From the NCBI RefSeq assembly GCF_964355755.1, contig NC_092677.1, positions 23,592,101-23,656,100 of the forward strand: a stretch of 64,000 nucleotides of DNA, in the 5' to 3' direction. Below are positions 1 through 9,863 of this stretch, one piece after another. The position numbers and the translations under genes are program-made. The notes beneath the pieces were generated by a model. The model was not told the DNA's origin, did not search any database, and worked only from the letters and a program-made list of their open reading frames with translations. This DNA is from Antedon mediterranea (Eukaryota; Echinodermata; Crinoidea; Comatulida; Antedonidae). Position 1 is the first letter of the stretch. Each line of letters starts with the position of its first letter.

Positions 1-6
1 TGTGAA

Positions 7-79
7 GCCCGGTTAGCTCAGTTGGTAGAGCATCAGACTTTTAATCTGAGGGTCAAGGGTTCAAGTCCCTTATTGGGCG
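7..79 (+). tRNA. trnK(uuu): tRNA-Lys (anticodon UUU)
   Basis: This is a complete 73-nt cloverleaf. The acceptor GCCCGGT pairs with ATTGGGC, with two G-U pairs, and the discriminator is G. The D-stem is GCTC/GAGC, the anticodon stem TCAGA/TCTGA, the loop CTTTTAA (anticodon TTT) and the T-arm AAGGG-TTCAAGT-CCCTT. Internal A and B boxes are present and a T6 stop follows within 10 nt. It closely resembles the known metazoan tRNA-Lys-UUU. It heads the first copy of the duplicated unit that also carries the orphan acidic gene at 1.4-2.1 kb. Confidence 0.93.
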
Positions 80-1408
80 TAATGTTTTTTACATTTTATT
101 ATCTTTTTTAGTACTTAAAAACAACTTATGAATCACAGAACTTTCTGTTATGTCTCTCAGTTAGAGGATCAAACCTTTGTCTTCTATTAATCTAAATAAG
201 TACATCGATTTAAATATTTTTTGAAACATTATAATTATGTCTTTAGGTTAAAATATTTGGAAAATCATACAATGTTACACGCAGCCCGTTTGTTTAAGTT
301 GATATAACCTGTTTACTATCCTATAATATTAGAAATACTCTGAAATATAATCTTTTAAGTACATTCATGATTACTTGTACATTCATTTAAAACTTTATAT
401 ATGTTTGTTTTTTTTTAATTTTACCCATTGTATTTTTTAACTACATGTGTTTCTTTCCACTTTTATTTCCTTTCTTGCAGTATAAAAATATGTTAATTAT
501 TGGTTGTATGTTCGTTGCTACTCTGTATTTCTCTATAACTTGTAGAAATAACTGTTTAATATTTGTTTTTTAATTTGGTTACCCTACTAAATAAAATGTG
601 TTACCAGGAAAGAGTGTTCACTCATCCCTGGTGTTACTATGTCAGTACCAATAAATGAAATCAATTCGTTTCTTTCTTGCCGTGGTACTTTGAAAAGTAT
701 ACTGTATTTTTCTATTGCTGTATTTAGAATTAAAAACCAATGGGCAATTTAAAACGAATGGCTTATGTAGTCAACGGGAACCACGGCCGGTTACACACCC
801 ACAGTATTATTGTGTTCACATCACAATATCAATACAATTCAATCGGAAACGCCTTTCTTTTATGAAATATACAACTGGAATATCTATGCTATTACTGTTA
901 TTTTGGGCCTTATAAGTAACAAATGATTGGTAGAAGTTATTGCTGTACATTATAAATTAAGCAATTTAAAAAAAAATGTAGGCCTATTTGGTACAAATGT
1001 TTCTTTTTCAAAATGCAGTTAATTTAACATTATAATTGTTCTAGAAATCATTAGAAAGATTGTGATTGAAAATTTTATTCCAATCCGTGCAGAGTGTATT
1101 AAAGAATAAATATGGTAATTGTACTCACATTTAATGAGAGTCAAAATAATATGCGAAAATACATGACACGAACGAATCTACAATTTATTCTCCCTAAGAG
1201 TTATCTAAGTACAATTATACCTTTAAAACGCAGAGTAAAAAAGAAACAAAACAAACGAATTATGATAGGTAATAACATAAATTTATTAAATAAAAATCAC
1301 TGGTTAAAACTATAATTTATATACTGTACTATTATTTACATGACGTCATTCAGGTCGTACAATGTTTACGTTAGCCTATGAACTATTAAAAACGTTCTCA
1401 AAGTTTAA
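80..1408. other. Intergenic part of duplicated unit 1
   Basis: No gene is supported here. The stretch is collinear with 3318-4602 and partly with 19293-19841. It holds a short hairpin block near 600-640 (CCAGG and CCTGG arms, repeated at 3823-3865). It also holds the conserved block near 800-890 (a TATTGTG/CACAATA hairpin followed by a segment with CGGAAACGCC) that recurs six times in the window. TTTATT at 1282-1287 reads AATAAA on the minus strand, about 120 nt past the stop of the next gene, and is a likely poly(A) signal. Confidence 0.6.
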
Positions 1409-2120
1409 TCAGCAAGTTCTATGAGTATGTAAAAATAAGTTGTTATTATAAGACACGTGATTAGATGCTGGCTGGAGTTTGGTAGTCAGTTGATAGCTGG
1501 TGACGACGTCTGTCCAGTAGTCTGGTGAGATGCTTGAGAAGTTGTAGTTGAAGACCTCACTCCATTCCATTTCTTGATCATTGTTCTTTGTACCTTCTTC
1601 GTTTTGTGTGATGGATTCAGATTCGTCTAACATGGCTGTAAAAGATAATCAAATTATTTAATATAAATATATAAAAATGTAACGACAACGTGATTAAAAG
1701 AATTTTATGAAAGACATTATTACATTATAATAATGTTCGTCCTTCTATTAGTATTTTAAACTTTAGAGAAACTTTTAGTATGATAAACACACAACAGTAC
1801 TTACATGGACATCCCATTTGAAGCTCACGTAATAAATCGGCATCACTGTCGTCACTGGTCTCACGGTCGCTATCACTGGTATAGTCGTCATCGCTGACCT
1901 CACATTCGGGAGACTCACACACTGGCGTTGTAGAATCACTTGGTAGATGTGGAAAGTAGATTCTGAGATTTGAATCCATTTCAGTTTGTAGAAGATCTTC
2001 TCTTGACAAATACGGTAGTGGACTGTCATCTTCTTCGATGTCATCATGGAAGGTTGTAGAATACATTTCATACCACGGGAGTCTGTTATAGTCACCAATT
2101 GAAGATGTTTCAGGATTCAT
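1409..2120 (-). CDS. Orphan acidic protein, family copy A (two exons)
   Basis: Exon 1 is 2120-1805 (ATG at 2120) and exon 2 is 1635-1409. The donor is GTAAGT and the acceptor TTTTACAG; the intron is phase 1 and about 169 nt. The spliced product has 180 residues. It is not a family I recognise: no signal peptide, no membrane segment, and an acidic middle rich in Asp and Ser (DDDYTSDSD, SDDSDADLL) after a conserved block with PYLSREDLLQTEMDS. The C-terminus ends in HRTC. Relative to the other copies it lacks 21 nt (7 residues containing the CxxC of TCDEC) and has small insertions in exon 2, all multiples of three. It lies downstream of a tRNA-Lys gene in opposite orientation. Nuclear or regulatory function would only be a guess from composition. 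Confidence 0.75.
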
Positions 2121-2257
2121 TGTGGTATTACGGATTAATTGCAGAATACGTAAAACTTGACGTAATTAAGCAGATCGTTGGTTCAGATATTTACGTTATA
2201 GCAGTTGAATGTCTATTGAGAAATTGATGACAATTCTACAAATCACTTGTTTTTATC

Positions 2258-2306
2258 ACGTGGGTTTACTTTCCCTATTGTTTTAATTATTATTTGTTAG
2301 CCAATC
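2258..2306 (-). promoter_or_regulatory. Conserved upstream block of orphan gene A (E-box, CCAAT box)
   Basis: About 140-185 bp before the ATG lie CACGTG (2258-2263) and, on the minus strand, ATTGGCTAAC (a CCAAT box in reverse, around 2299-2306). The CCAAT block recurs upstream of the other copies (near 5464, 6731, 20724, 33221 and, with one change, 36927). The E-box is kept in B and D but mutated in C and E. No TATA box is clear. The promoter role is inferred from position and conservation. Confidence 0.5.
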
Positions 2307-2352
2307 AAAATGTGTGAAAATTCGCGTTTCCGTCGTAAATCGGTGGCGGCAT

Positions 2353-2658
2353 CAATCAATCAATCAATCGTTCGATTTATATAGCGCCATTCCAACATTC
2401 ATTGCTCATGGCACTGTAGACAAAATCAGAAAAGGTGAGTTTTGAGTAGTGACTTAAAGTGACTCAATAACGATGTGTGTTTAATGTTCAAAGATAGGTG
2501 GTTCCAGAGCCTAGGTCCAGCAACACTGAAAGTCCGATCTCCCCAACTATGTTTGCTCCTTGGAATGTCCAGTAGCACCTGATGACTAGATCTTAGTTCT
2601 CGCTTTTCCTTCTTGACTGTCAACAATTCTGAGAGATATTTTGGAGCGCAACTATTTA
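2353..2658 (-). mobile_element. 3' end of a non-LTR retrotransposon (CR1/L2-like)
   Basis: Read on the minus strand it encodes the C-terminal tail of a non-LTR reverse-transcriptase ORF (SAPKYL-type start, then GDRTFSVAGPRLWN, ending KTHLF). A short 3' UTR with a GCGCTATATAAAT-like stretch and an ATTG-repeat tail follow. The paralogous units lack it. Comparison with copy B puts the insertion between GGCAT at 2348-2352 and GGCAT at 2659-2663, a 5-bp target-site duplication. It is 5'-truncated and inactive. Confidence 0.8.
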
Positions 2659-2663
2659 GGCAT

Positions 2664-3244
2664 GACGTTTGATGATTGATAACGCCGCTTTAACAATAGA
2701 GACATTATTTAAAACTATAAATACGAGCTAAATATTATATCAAAAAATTAAGATTAAAATAATTAGAAACGTCATAATATTTTAATCCTATACAATATGA
2801 TGGAATAAGTAAAAACTGTTGAATATATTTAGGCCTATTTGTAAAATAAAATTTGATAAAATAATTTTTGTTCTTCCATTACTTGAAATCAGTTTAAATG
2901 AAATATTTTGAATACATTAACTTTATATCTTCGATTAAATCTTAAAAATTTGCGAAATTATAGGCCTACAATGTTATTATTATGAAGCTATATCTGATGC
3001 AGCCCATATCAGTTATAAGTTAAATTATCTTTTAAAAAATGCAATTAATTTAAAACTTTTATATTTTCTAAAAAAATAATAGTGAAGATTGAACTAGTTT
3101 AGTGTTTATTCACCCTAAGTTCTTATAGAACTAAAATAAATGTACAAGCTCTTAATTTGAGTACCTTTAAGTAGCAAGAATATACAGTATAATAGGTTCA
3201 CAGTAACCTAACTTTTGGAAATGAAACAATTGTAAGCACATGAA
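2664..3244. other. AT-rich spacer between units 1 and 2
   Basis: No gene is seen. The sequence is collinear with 5515-6010 and with the leader of other units, and ends in the segment that precedes each tRNA-Lys gene. Confidence 0.5.
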
Positions 3245-3317
3245 GCCCGGTTAGCTCAGTTGGTAGAGCATCAGACTTATAATCTGAGGGTCATGGGTTC
3301 GAATCCCTTATTGGGCG
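3245..3317 (+). tRNA. tRNA-Lys-type gene with anticodon UAU
   Basis: The 73-nt cloverleaf has the same acceptor, D-arm and anticodon stem as its tRNA-Lys neighbours, but the loop is CTTATAA. The anticodon is therefore TAT, which would read Ile AUA. The T-arm is ATGGG-TTCGAAT-CCCTT with one mismatch (T50-T64) and the more usual T-loop TTCGAAT. Discriminator G. The body is Lys-like, so this is either a decaying Lys gene or an anticodon-switched tRNA. Charging identity cannot be told from sequence. Confidence 0.7.
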
Positions 3318-4602
3318 TAATAATTTTTTCCATTTTATTATCTTTTTTAGTACTTAAAAACAACTTATGAATAAGAGAACATTCTGTTATGCTGCTCAGT
3401 TAGAGGATGAAACCTTTGTCTTCTATTAATCTAAATAAGTACATCGATTTAAATATTTTTAGAAACATTATAATTATGTCTTTAGGTTAAAATATTTGGA
3501 AAATCATACAATGTTTGTTTAAGTTGATATAACCTGTTTACTATTCTATAATATTAGAAATCTAAAATATAATCTTTTAAGTACATTCATGATTACTTGT
3601 ACATTCATTTAAAACTTTATATATGTTTGTTTTTTAATTTTACCCATTTTTAACTACATGTGTTTCTTTCCACTTTTATTTCCTTTCTTGCAGTATAAAA
3701 ATATGTTAATTATTGGTTGTATGTTTGTTGATACTCTGTATTTCTTTATAATTTTCTAGAAATAGGCCTAAATGTTTAATATTTGTTTTTTAATTTGGTT
3801 ATCACACTAAATATAGTGTGTTACCAGGAAAGAGTGTTCACTCATCCCTGGTGTTACTATGTCAGTACCAATAAATGAAATCAATTCGTTTCTTTCTTGC
3901 CGTGCTACTTTGAAAAGTATACTGTATTTTACTATTGCTGTATTTAGAATTAAAAACCAATTAAAACGAATGGCTTATGTAGTCAACGGGAACCACGGCC
4001 GGTTACACACCCACAGTATTATTGTGTTCACATCACAATATCAAAACAATTCAATCGGAAACGCCTTGCTTTTATAAAATATACAACTGGAATATCTATG
4101 CTATTACTGTTATTTTGGGCGTTTTAGTATCAAATGATTGATAGAAGTTATTGCTGTACATTATAAATTACGCAATTTAAAAAAAAAGTAGGCCTTTTTG
4201 GTACAAATGTTTCTTTTTCAAAATGCAGTTAATTTAACATTATAATTTTTCTAGAAATCAATAAAAGGATTGTGATTGAACATTTTATTCCTATCCGTGC
4301 AGAGTGTATTTAAGAATAAACATGGTGATTGTGCCCACATTTAATGGGAGTCAAGATAATATGCGACAATACAGGACACGAACAAATCTACAATTTAATG
4401 TCCCTAAGAGTTATTTAAGTACAATTATACATTTAAAACGCAGAGTAAAAAAGAAACAAAACAAACGAATTATGATAGGTAATAAAATAAATTTATTAAA
4501 TAAAAATCACTGGTCTTATATACTTTATAATTTTACTATTATTTACATGACTTCATTCAGGTACTTCAATGTTACGTTAGCTATGAACAAATAAAAGTTT
4601 AA
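3318..4602. other. Intergenic part of duplicated unit 2
   Basis: Collinear with 80-1408, with the same hairpin (3823-3865), CGGAAACGCC block (around 4010-4100) and minus-strand poly(A) signal (TTTATT near 4493). I see no supported gene. Confidence 0.55.
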
Positions 4603-5288
4603 TCAGCAAGTTCTATGAATATGTAAATATAAATTGTTATTATAAGACACGTGATTAGATGCTGACTGGAATTTGGTAGTCGTTTGATAACTGGTGACGT
4701 CTGTCCAGTAGTCTGGTGAGATGCTTAAGAACTTGAAGACCTCATTGCATTCCATTTCTTGATCAATAGCACCTTCTTCGTTTTGTGTAATGAGAATTTG
4801 AGAATCATCTAACATGGCTGAAAAAGAAAAACAAATACTGTATTATAAATAAAAACAAAGTATCTTTCAGTAATTTCTGATTAAAAATGAATACATTCTA
4901 ACATTTTAAGATAAATTTCAAAAAATATCTAAACACTAGAAAAGTACTTACAAGGACATCCCATTTGAAGCTCGCGTAATAAATCGGCATCACTGTCGTC
5001 ACTGGTCTCACGGTCGCTATCACTGGTATAGTCGTCATCGCTGACCTCACATTCGTCACATGTCATTAACACATCGGGAGACTCACACACTGACGTTATT
5101 GAATCACTTGGTAGATGTGGAAAGTAGATTCTAAGATCTGAATCCATCTCAGTTTGTAGAAGATCTTCTCTTGACAAATACGGTAGTGGACTGTCATCTT
5201 CTTCGATGTCATCTTGGAAGGTTGTAGAATACATTTCATACCACTGGAGTCTTTCATGGCAACCAATTGAAGATGTTCCTGTATTCAT
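4603..5288 (-). CDS. Orphan acidic protein, family copy B (two exons)
   Basis: Exon 1 is 5288-4952 and exon 2 is 4817-4603. The donor is GTAAGT, the acceptor ends in CAG, and the intron is phase 1. The product has 183 residues, collinear with copy A but with the extra DVLMTCD segment that gives a CDEC motif. Exon 2 encodes SMLDDSQ, then an acidic stretch, SISPDYWTD and the C-terminal HRTC. It sits between the UAU tRNA at 3.2 kb and the tRNA pair at 6.0 kb. Family and function are unknown. The intact frame and splice sites argue that it is coding. Confidence 0.75.
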
Positions 5289-6010
5289 TGTAGTATTTAC
5301 TGGTTAATTGCACAATACGTAAAACCTATCGTAATTATGCAGATCGTTGAGATTTTTACGTTATAGCAGTTGAAGGTCTAATGACAAATTGATAAAAGCT
5401 CCACATAACACTTGTTTTTATCACGTGGAGGTCCTTTACGCTTGTGTTTTATCCTAATGTGTTAGCCAATCAAAATGTGTGAAAATGCGCGGTTTCCTAA
5501 ATCGGCCGCGGCATGACGTTTGATGATTGATAACGCCGCTTTAACAATAGAGATATTATTTTACTATAAATACGAGATAATTATTATATCAAAGAATGAA
5601 AAGTTTAAAATAAATAATAATAATAATATTTTAATCCTATACAATGATGGAATAAGTAAAAACTTTTGAATATATAGGCCTATTTTTAAAATATAATAAA
5701 ATAAATGTTTTTCTTTCATTACTTGAAATAAGCGCATCAATTTAAATGAAACATTTTGACTACATGTCTTGACGTTAAATCTTGAAATTTAAAAAAATAA
5801 TAGTGAAGATTGAACTAGTTTAGTGTTTATTCATTTTAAGTTCTTATAGAACTAAAATAAATGTACAAGCTCTTAATTTGAGTGCATTTAAGTAGCAAGA
5901 ATATACAATAATATAATAGGTTCACAGTAACTAAAGTAATTGTTTGAACCATTTAAGCCTATTAAAATTTAAAAAAACTTTGGGCAATGAAAACATTGGT
6001 AGTTCATGAA
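5289..6010. other. Upstream region of copy B and tRNA leader
   Basis: It contains the E-box (5422-5427) and the reversed CCAAT box (about 5464-5472) of gene B, then AT-rich sequence collinear with unit 1. The last 60 bp resemble the leader found before every array tRNA. Confidence 0.5.
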
Positions 6011-6083
6011 GCCCGGTTAGCTCAGTTGGTAGAGCATCAGACTTTTAATCTGAGGGTCAAGGGTTCAAGTCCCTTATTGGGCG
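6011..6083 (+). tRNA. trnK(uuu): tRNA-Lys (UUU), first of a tandem pair
   Basis: The cloverleaf is identical in all stems to the gene at 7-79, with T-loop TTCAAGT and discriminator G, followed by a T6 stop. The spacer to the next tRNA (6084-6185) is the same spacer that separates units of the large array at 43-64 kb, including the TTTAGGCCAATTGAAAT segment. Confidence 0.92.
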
Positions 6084-6185
6084 TATTCGTTTTTTGCTTC
6101 CAGTATCTTTCATGTCAATTTTATACTTTAGGCCAATTGAAATAAAAAACAACTTCTAAGAATGAGAACAAGGTATTTTTATGAA

Positions 6186-6258
6186 GCCCGGTTAGCTCAG
6201 TTGGTAGAGCATCAGACTTTTAATCTGAGGGTCAAGGGTTCAATTCCCTTATTGGGCG
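6186..6258 (+). tRNA. trnK(uuu): tRNA-Lys (UUU), second of a tandem pair
   Basis: Intact cloverleaf with T-loop TTCAATT and G discriminator. It starts 175 bp after the first gene, which is the period of the big array. A T6 run follows. Confidence 0.9.
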
Positions 6259-6453
6259 TAATGTTTTTTACATTTTATTATCTCTTTTTTAGTACTTAAA
6301 AAAAACTTATGCGTCACAGAACTTTCTGTTATGTCGCTCAGTTTGTAGAGGATCAAACCCTTTTCTTCTATTAATCTAAATACGTACGGATTTAAATATT
6401 TTTTAATACATTATATATATATATATATATTTAATATATTATATATTATTATT

Positions 6454-6552
6454 GTCATCTTCTTCGATATCATCTTGGAACGTTGTAGAAGAATACATTT
6501 CATACCACTGGAGTCTTTCATGGTAACCAATTGAAGATGTTCCAGGATTCAT
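6454..6552 (-). pseudogene. 5' fragment of the orphan acidic gene
   Basis: The first 33 or so codons of exon 1 are present (ATG at 6552), with one in-frame codon duplicated. The exon then stops at an AT-dinucleotide run (6415-6450). The upstream promoter block, including the CCAAT box near 6731, is retained. There is no exon 2 next to it; a separate scrap of the gene's 3' flank lies at 8080-8320. Confidence 0.75.
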
Positions 6553-7539
6553 TGTAGTATGACGGATTAATTGCAGAATACGTAAAACTTGACGTAATTA
6601 AGCAGATCGTTGGTTCAGATATTTACGTTATAGCAGTTGAATGTATATTGACAAATTGATGACAACTCCACAAATAATTTGTTTTTATCACGTGGGTTTA
6701 CTTTTCCTATTGTTTTAATCATTATTTGTTAGCCAATCAAAATGTGTGAAAATTCGCGGTTCCAAAATCGGTCGCGGTATGACATTTGATGATTGATAAC
6801 GCCGCTTTAACAATAGAAATATAAAACAATAGGCCTTTGTTGTATTGCGTGAAAAACACATTATGCAATAAAAATTAAAATATTATAGGCCTATATAATT
6901 ATAAAAAGGTATTTAAGGTAAGTCTATTAGGTTTTTGTTATTTTAAAAATAGAATACTTAATATAAAAATACCATTGTTGATAAATATAAAGTAATCCTT
7001 ATTACGTCCACATGTAAGTCAGTAAATAATAGTAAGTAATTAAATGAATACATTTGCTACTAACAAATACCTACTATTTGAAGTTACTATACAGATACTT
7101 ATGGAAACTTATCTTCTAATTTTAGATATAAGTCTAATAAGTATTAATCTAAAAAAATCGCATCAGTTTAAATGAAACATTTTGAATACATTATATTTAT
7201 GTCTTGATGTTAAATCTTGAAACTTATCATAGGCAATCAATGTTATTATGAAAGATATCTGTGATGCAGCCTATATCGGTTATCAGTTAAATTATTATTA
7301 TTATTTTAAAAAAGGCAATTAATTTAACATTATTGTTTTTTTCTAAAAACGATTCAACTAGTAGTTCATGTTTTTTTCACTTTAAGAACTAAAAATATAT
7401 GTAGGCCTACTTAGCTCTTATTTTGAGTGCATTTAAGTAGCAAGAATAATATATACAGTATCATATAGGTTAAAGTAATTGTTTGTACCATTTAGGCTAA
7501 TTAAGATAAAAAAAGCTTTAGGAAATGAGAACATTAATT
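6553..7539. other. Upstream block of the broken copy and AT-rich spacer
   Basis: The first 280 bp match the promoter region of the orphan genes. The rest matches 20800-21130 and 33300-33620. The stretch ends with the usual pre-tRNA leader (to about 7537), but no tRNA follows: the unit is cut by another repeat. Confidence 0.5.
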
Positions 7540-8050
7540 TCAATTCAACTTTAGCTGCAAAATGCCACATTCAACAAACCTAACTCCTGCCCTGGACAGT
7601 TCAAATGTAGTAACTTTTCCTAGTACAATTCCAATCATGTTATACTTCATTACGCCAGTATTTCCGCCCCTCTTCCTCCCTCCCAACACATCCCAGATAC
7701 TGGGTGATGTGGTTAAGACGTTTCTAGTACAAATTATGTTAGCCATCACTCCCAACCCATAATTCCTCAGTAGCAGTTTTCAAATGTAGTTTAAAACATT
7801 CCCAGTACAGTTTCGGCCATGGTGATAGGCCTACATCCCCATCCCCATCCACAAACTCTCAAATACTTTAACAATTTCCTACCACATAATTCTGGTCAAT
7901 TTGATACTACCCCTAACCTCTAAGCAAAATCCCCACTATCCCCTCAACCCCAACTCCCCCACCCTATCTCCCCACCCGCTCTTCTACCAAATTTGGATCC
8001 AAGATGGCGGATGATGTTGAAATACAGTTTAGAACTTCCAGGTAAAATCA
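7540..8050. repeat. C-rich, strand-asymmetric dispersed repeat
   Basis: Long stretches contain mainly C, A and T with clusters of CCCC. Phrases such as CAGTTTTCAAATGT and TTTAAAACATT recur at 24060-24310, and related text occurs at 24540-24700. It is a dispersed repeat of unknown class. The small open frames on both strands have no recognisable domain. Confidence 0.45.
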
Positions 8051-8079
8051 AACAACAGTCAATAATATGCTGCAATACA

Positions 8080-8320
8080 TGATACAACAAATCTACAATT
8101 TAATCTCCTAAGAGTTATTTAAGTACAATTATACCTTTAAAACACAGAGTAAAAATTAAACAAAACAAACGAATTATTATAGTTAATAACATAAATTTAT
8201 TAAATAAAAATCACTGGTCTTATATACTTTATAATTATACTATCAATACATGACGTCATTCAGGTACTTCAATGTTTACGGCTATGAACAATTTAAAACG
8301 TTCTCAAAGTTTAATCAGCA
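8080..8320 (-). pseudogene. 3' flank fragment of the orphan gene unit
   Basis: Matches the region downstream of exon 2 (compare 4385-4610), up to the TTTAATCAGCA that carries the stop codon, and then diverges. No coding exon remains. Confidence 0.6.
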
Positions 8321-8329
8321 AAACCTAAA

Positions 8330-9863
8330 AGACATAGAGCTAACTTATTGATCTGTTATTTGATAACTAGGCCTAGTACTGTATAATCGTGAATGATGAT
8401 ATACGCGCCCGACGTTTCACTGGTTGAATTATCCATTTCTTTCTTTTTTGGGTAAAGGGCACGAGAACAGATAGCGACCGTTAGAACAGCTGTAAATAAA
8501 ATGTTTTTTTAACACATTTTAGTTTGTATTTGCCCCAAGTCTCGCATCACAAGCAGTAATCAAGATACATCCTATAAATATCATATTAACTGCTGCACTA
8601 CAGATCAATATGTCGGTCGGTTCGTCGGTCGGTAAAAGTCGGAAAATCAAACGATGACTATTACAGCACAATAGATGTCGCCTATATAGTGAAACGGTAG
8701 AACCTGAGTGTGTGACGTCACATGATAATCATAGCAGAAGGTATGTCGAGCTAAATGTTGAAGTTATGGGTGATCAAACATTTGAACGTCGTATTAATAA
8801 TGGATAATCAAAATACTCATAACATACCTATTAATTGTCTTCTTTATACCGGTCATAAGCGTAGCCGGATGAAAGGGTAAGGGGTGATGAGGGAGTAAAT
8901 TTGTAAAATCAAGGTACATGCATGGTAAACTTTAAAAAGGTGCCAAGACAACTGTTACAGACTCGTATCAGATGACTGTCAATAGTCTGTTATGATCTAC
9001 AATGAGACACCTCCATAATCTTGTGGAAAGTTGATAATTATATAAAAATAGATTATTTTTAATGTTTGTTTCCAAGAATCTCGATATCCTTTCTCCTCCT
9101 GTAAAAGTAGATTGTAGGAGAAATGTGTAGCTGAGTTAATTCAGAATAGACAACTTTTGATTATTAAAAAGCAGCTACATACATTTTTTTTAGCTTACTT
9201 CATGTATGTAGATTTAACGAAAGATTAAGAATAATGAAATAAAAGATTCGCCAGAAACTTTGCCTATAATGTGTTTTAAAGTTCTTTTGTCTTTTTATAA
9301 ATACTTGCTTTAACAAATTTATCGGTAGGCTTCTCTACTATTCTATTTTTTAATAGACCTATACGGGTATTTTGTAAATATAAAAAACTTTATCATTTTG
9401 TCTTAGGCCTTATGTGTTTTGAAGTTATTTTTACTATTTATAAATATTAATAAAATATAATACCAATAAATATTTGCTTTACCCTAGATACTACCTTTTT
9501 AAAGTACAGTAGCCTTATACGGATATTTTGTTAACATAAAAAATCTGTATCATTTTGTCCGTATTAGGACTTTATCAAAACGAAAAAGAAAACAAAACTA
9601 ATAATACTAATACAATGAAAAAGAGAAAGTTTCAAGCGAAAATTGACCTATTACGTATTGGCATTTCTGATGGAAACCATCATTAATCATCAAGTGACGT
9701 AATCTTTTCAAATACCGTATTCTAATAAACAAGGCCATATACATGGCTGCAGTCGCGTGCTCAATTTAGTGTTTACCGACCGACCAACCGACCGACATAG
9801 TGAGCTGTAGAGTCGGGTGACAAAAAACGAAAAACGTTTTTGAGGAGGCCTACAGAATAAACA
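8330..9863. other. No gene seen; TCGG-repeat element scraps
   Basis: A TCGG-rich stretch at about 8610-8635, and a segment at 9733-9830 with CAGTCGCGTG and ACCG repeats, belong to the TIR family described at 37654-38345. A copy of GATGACTGTCAATAGTC near 8970 matches the foldback at 11358. The remainder is unrecognised. Confidence 0.45.

Noticed and set aside
1112-4594. Plus-strand open frames at 1112-1315 and 4304-4594 that resemble each other
   Set aside because: They lie in the 3' flank of the minus-strand orphan genes. The same stretch in the copy C unit (about 19562) has an early stop, so the similarity is due to duplication.
7996-8015. AAGATGGCGG word as a YY1-type promoter site
   Set aside because: No gene start was found next to it and it lies in a dispersed repeat.
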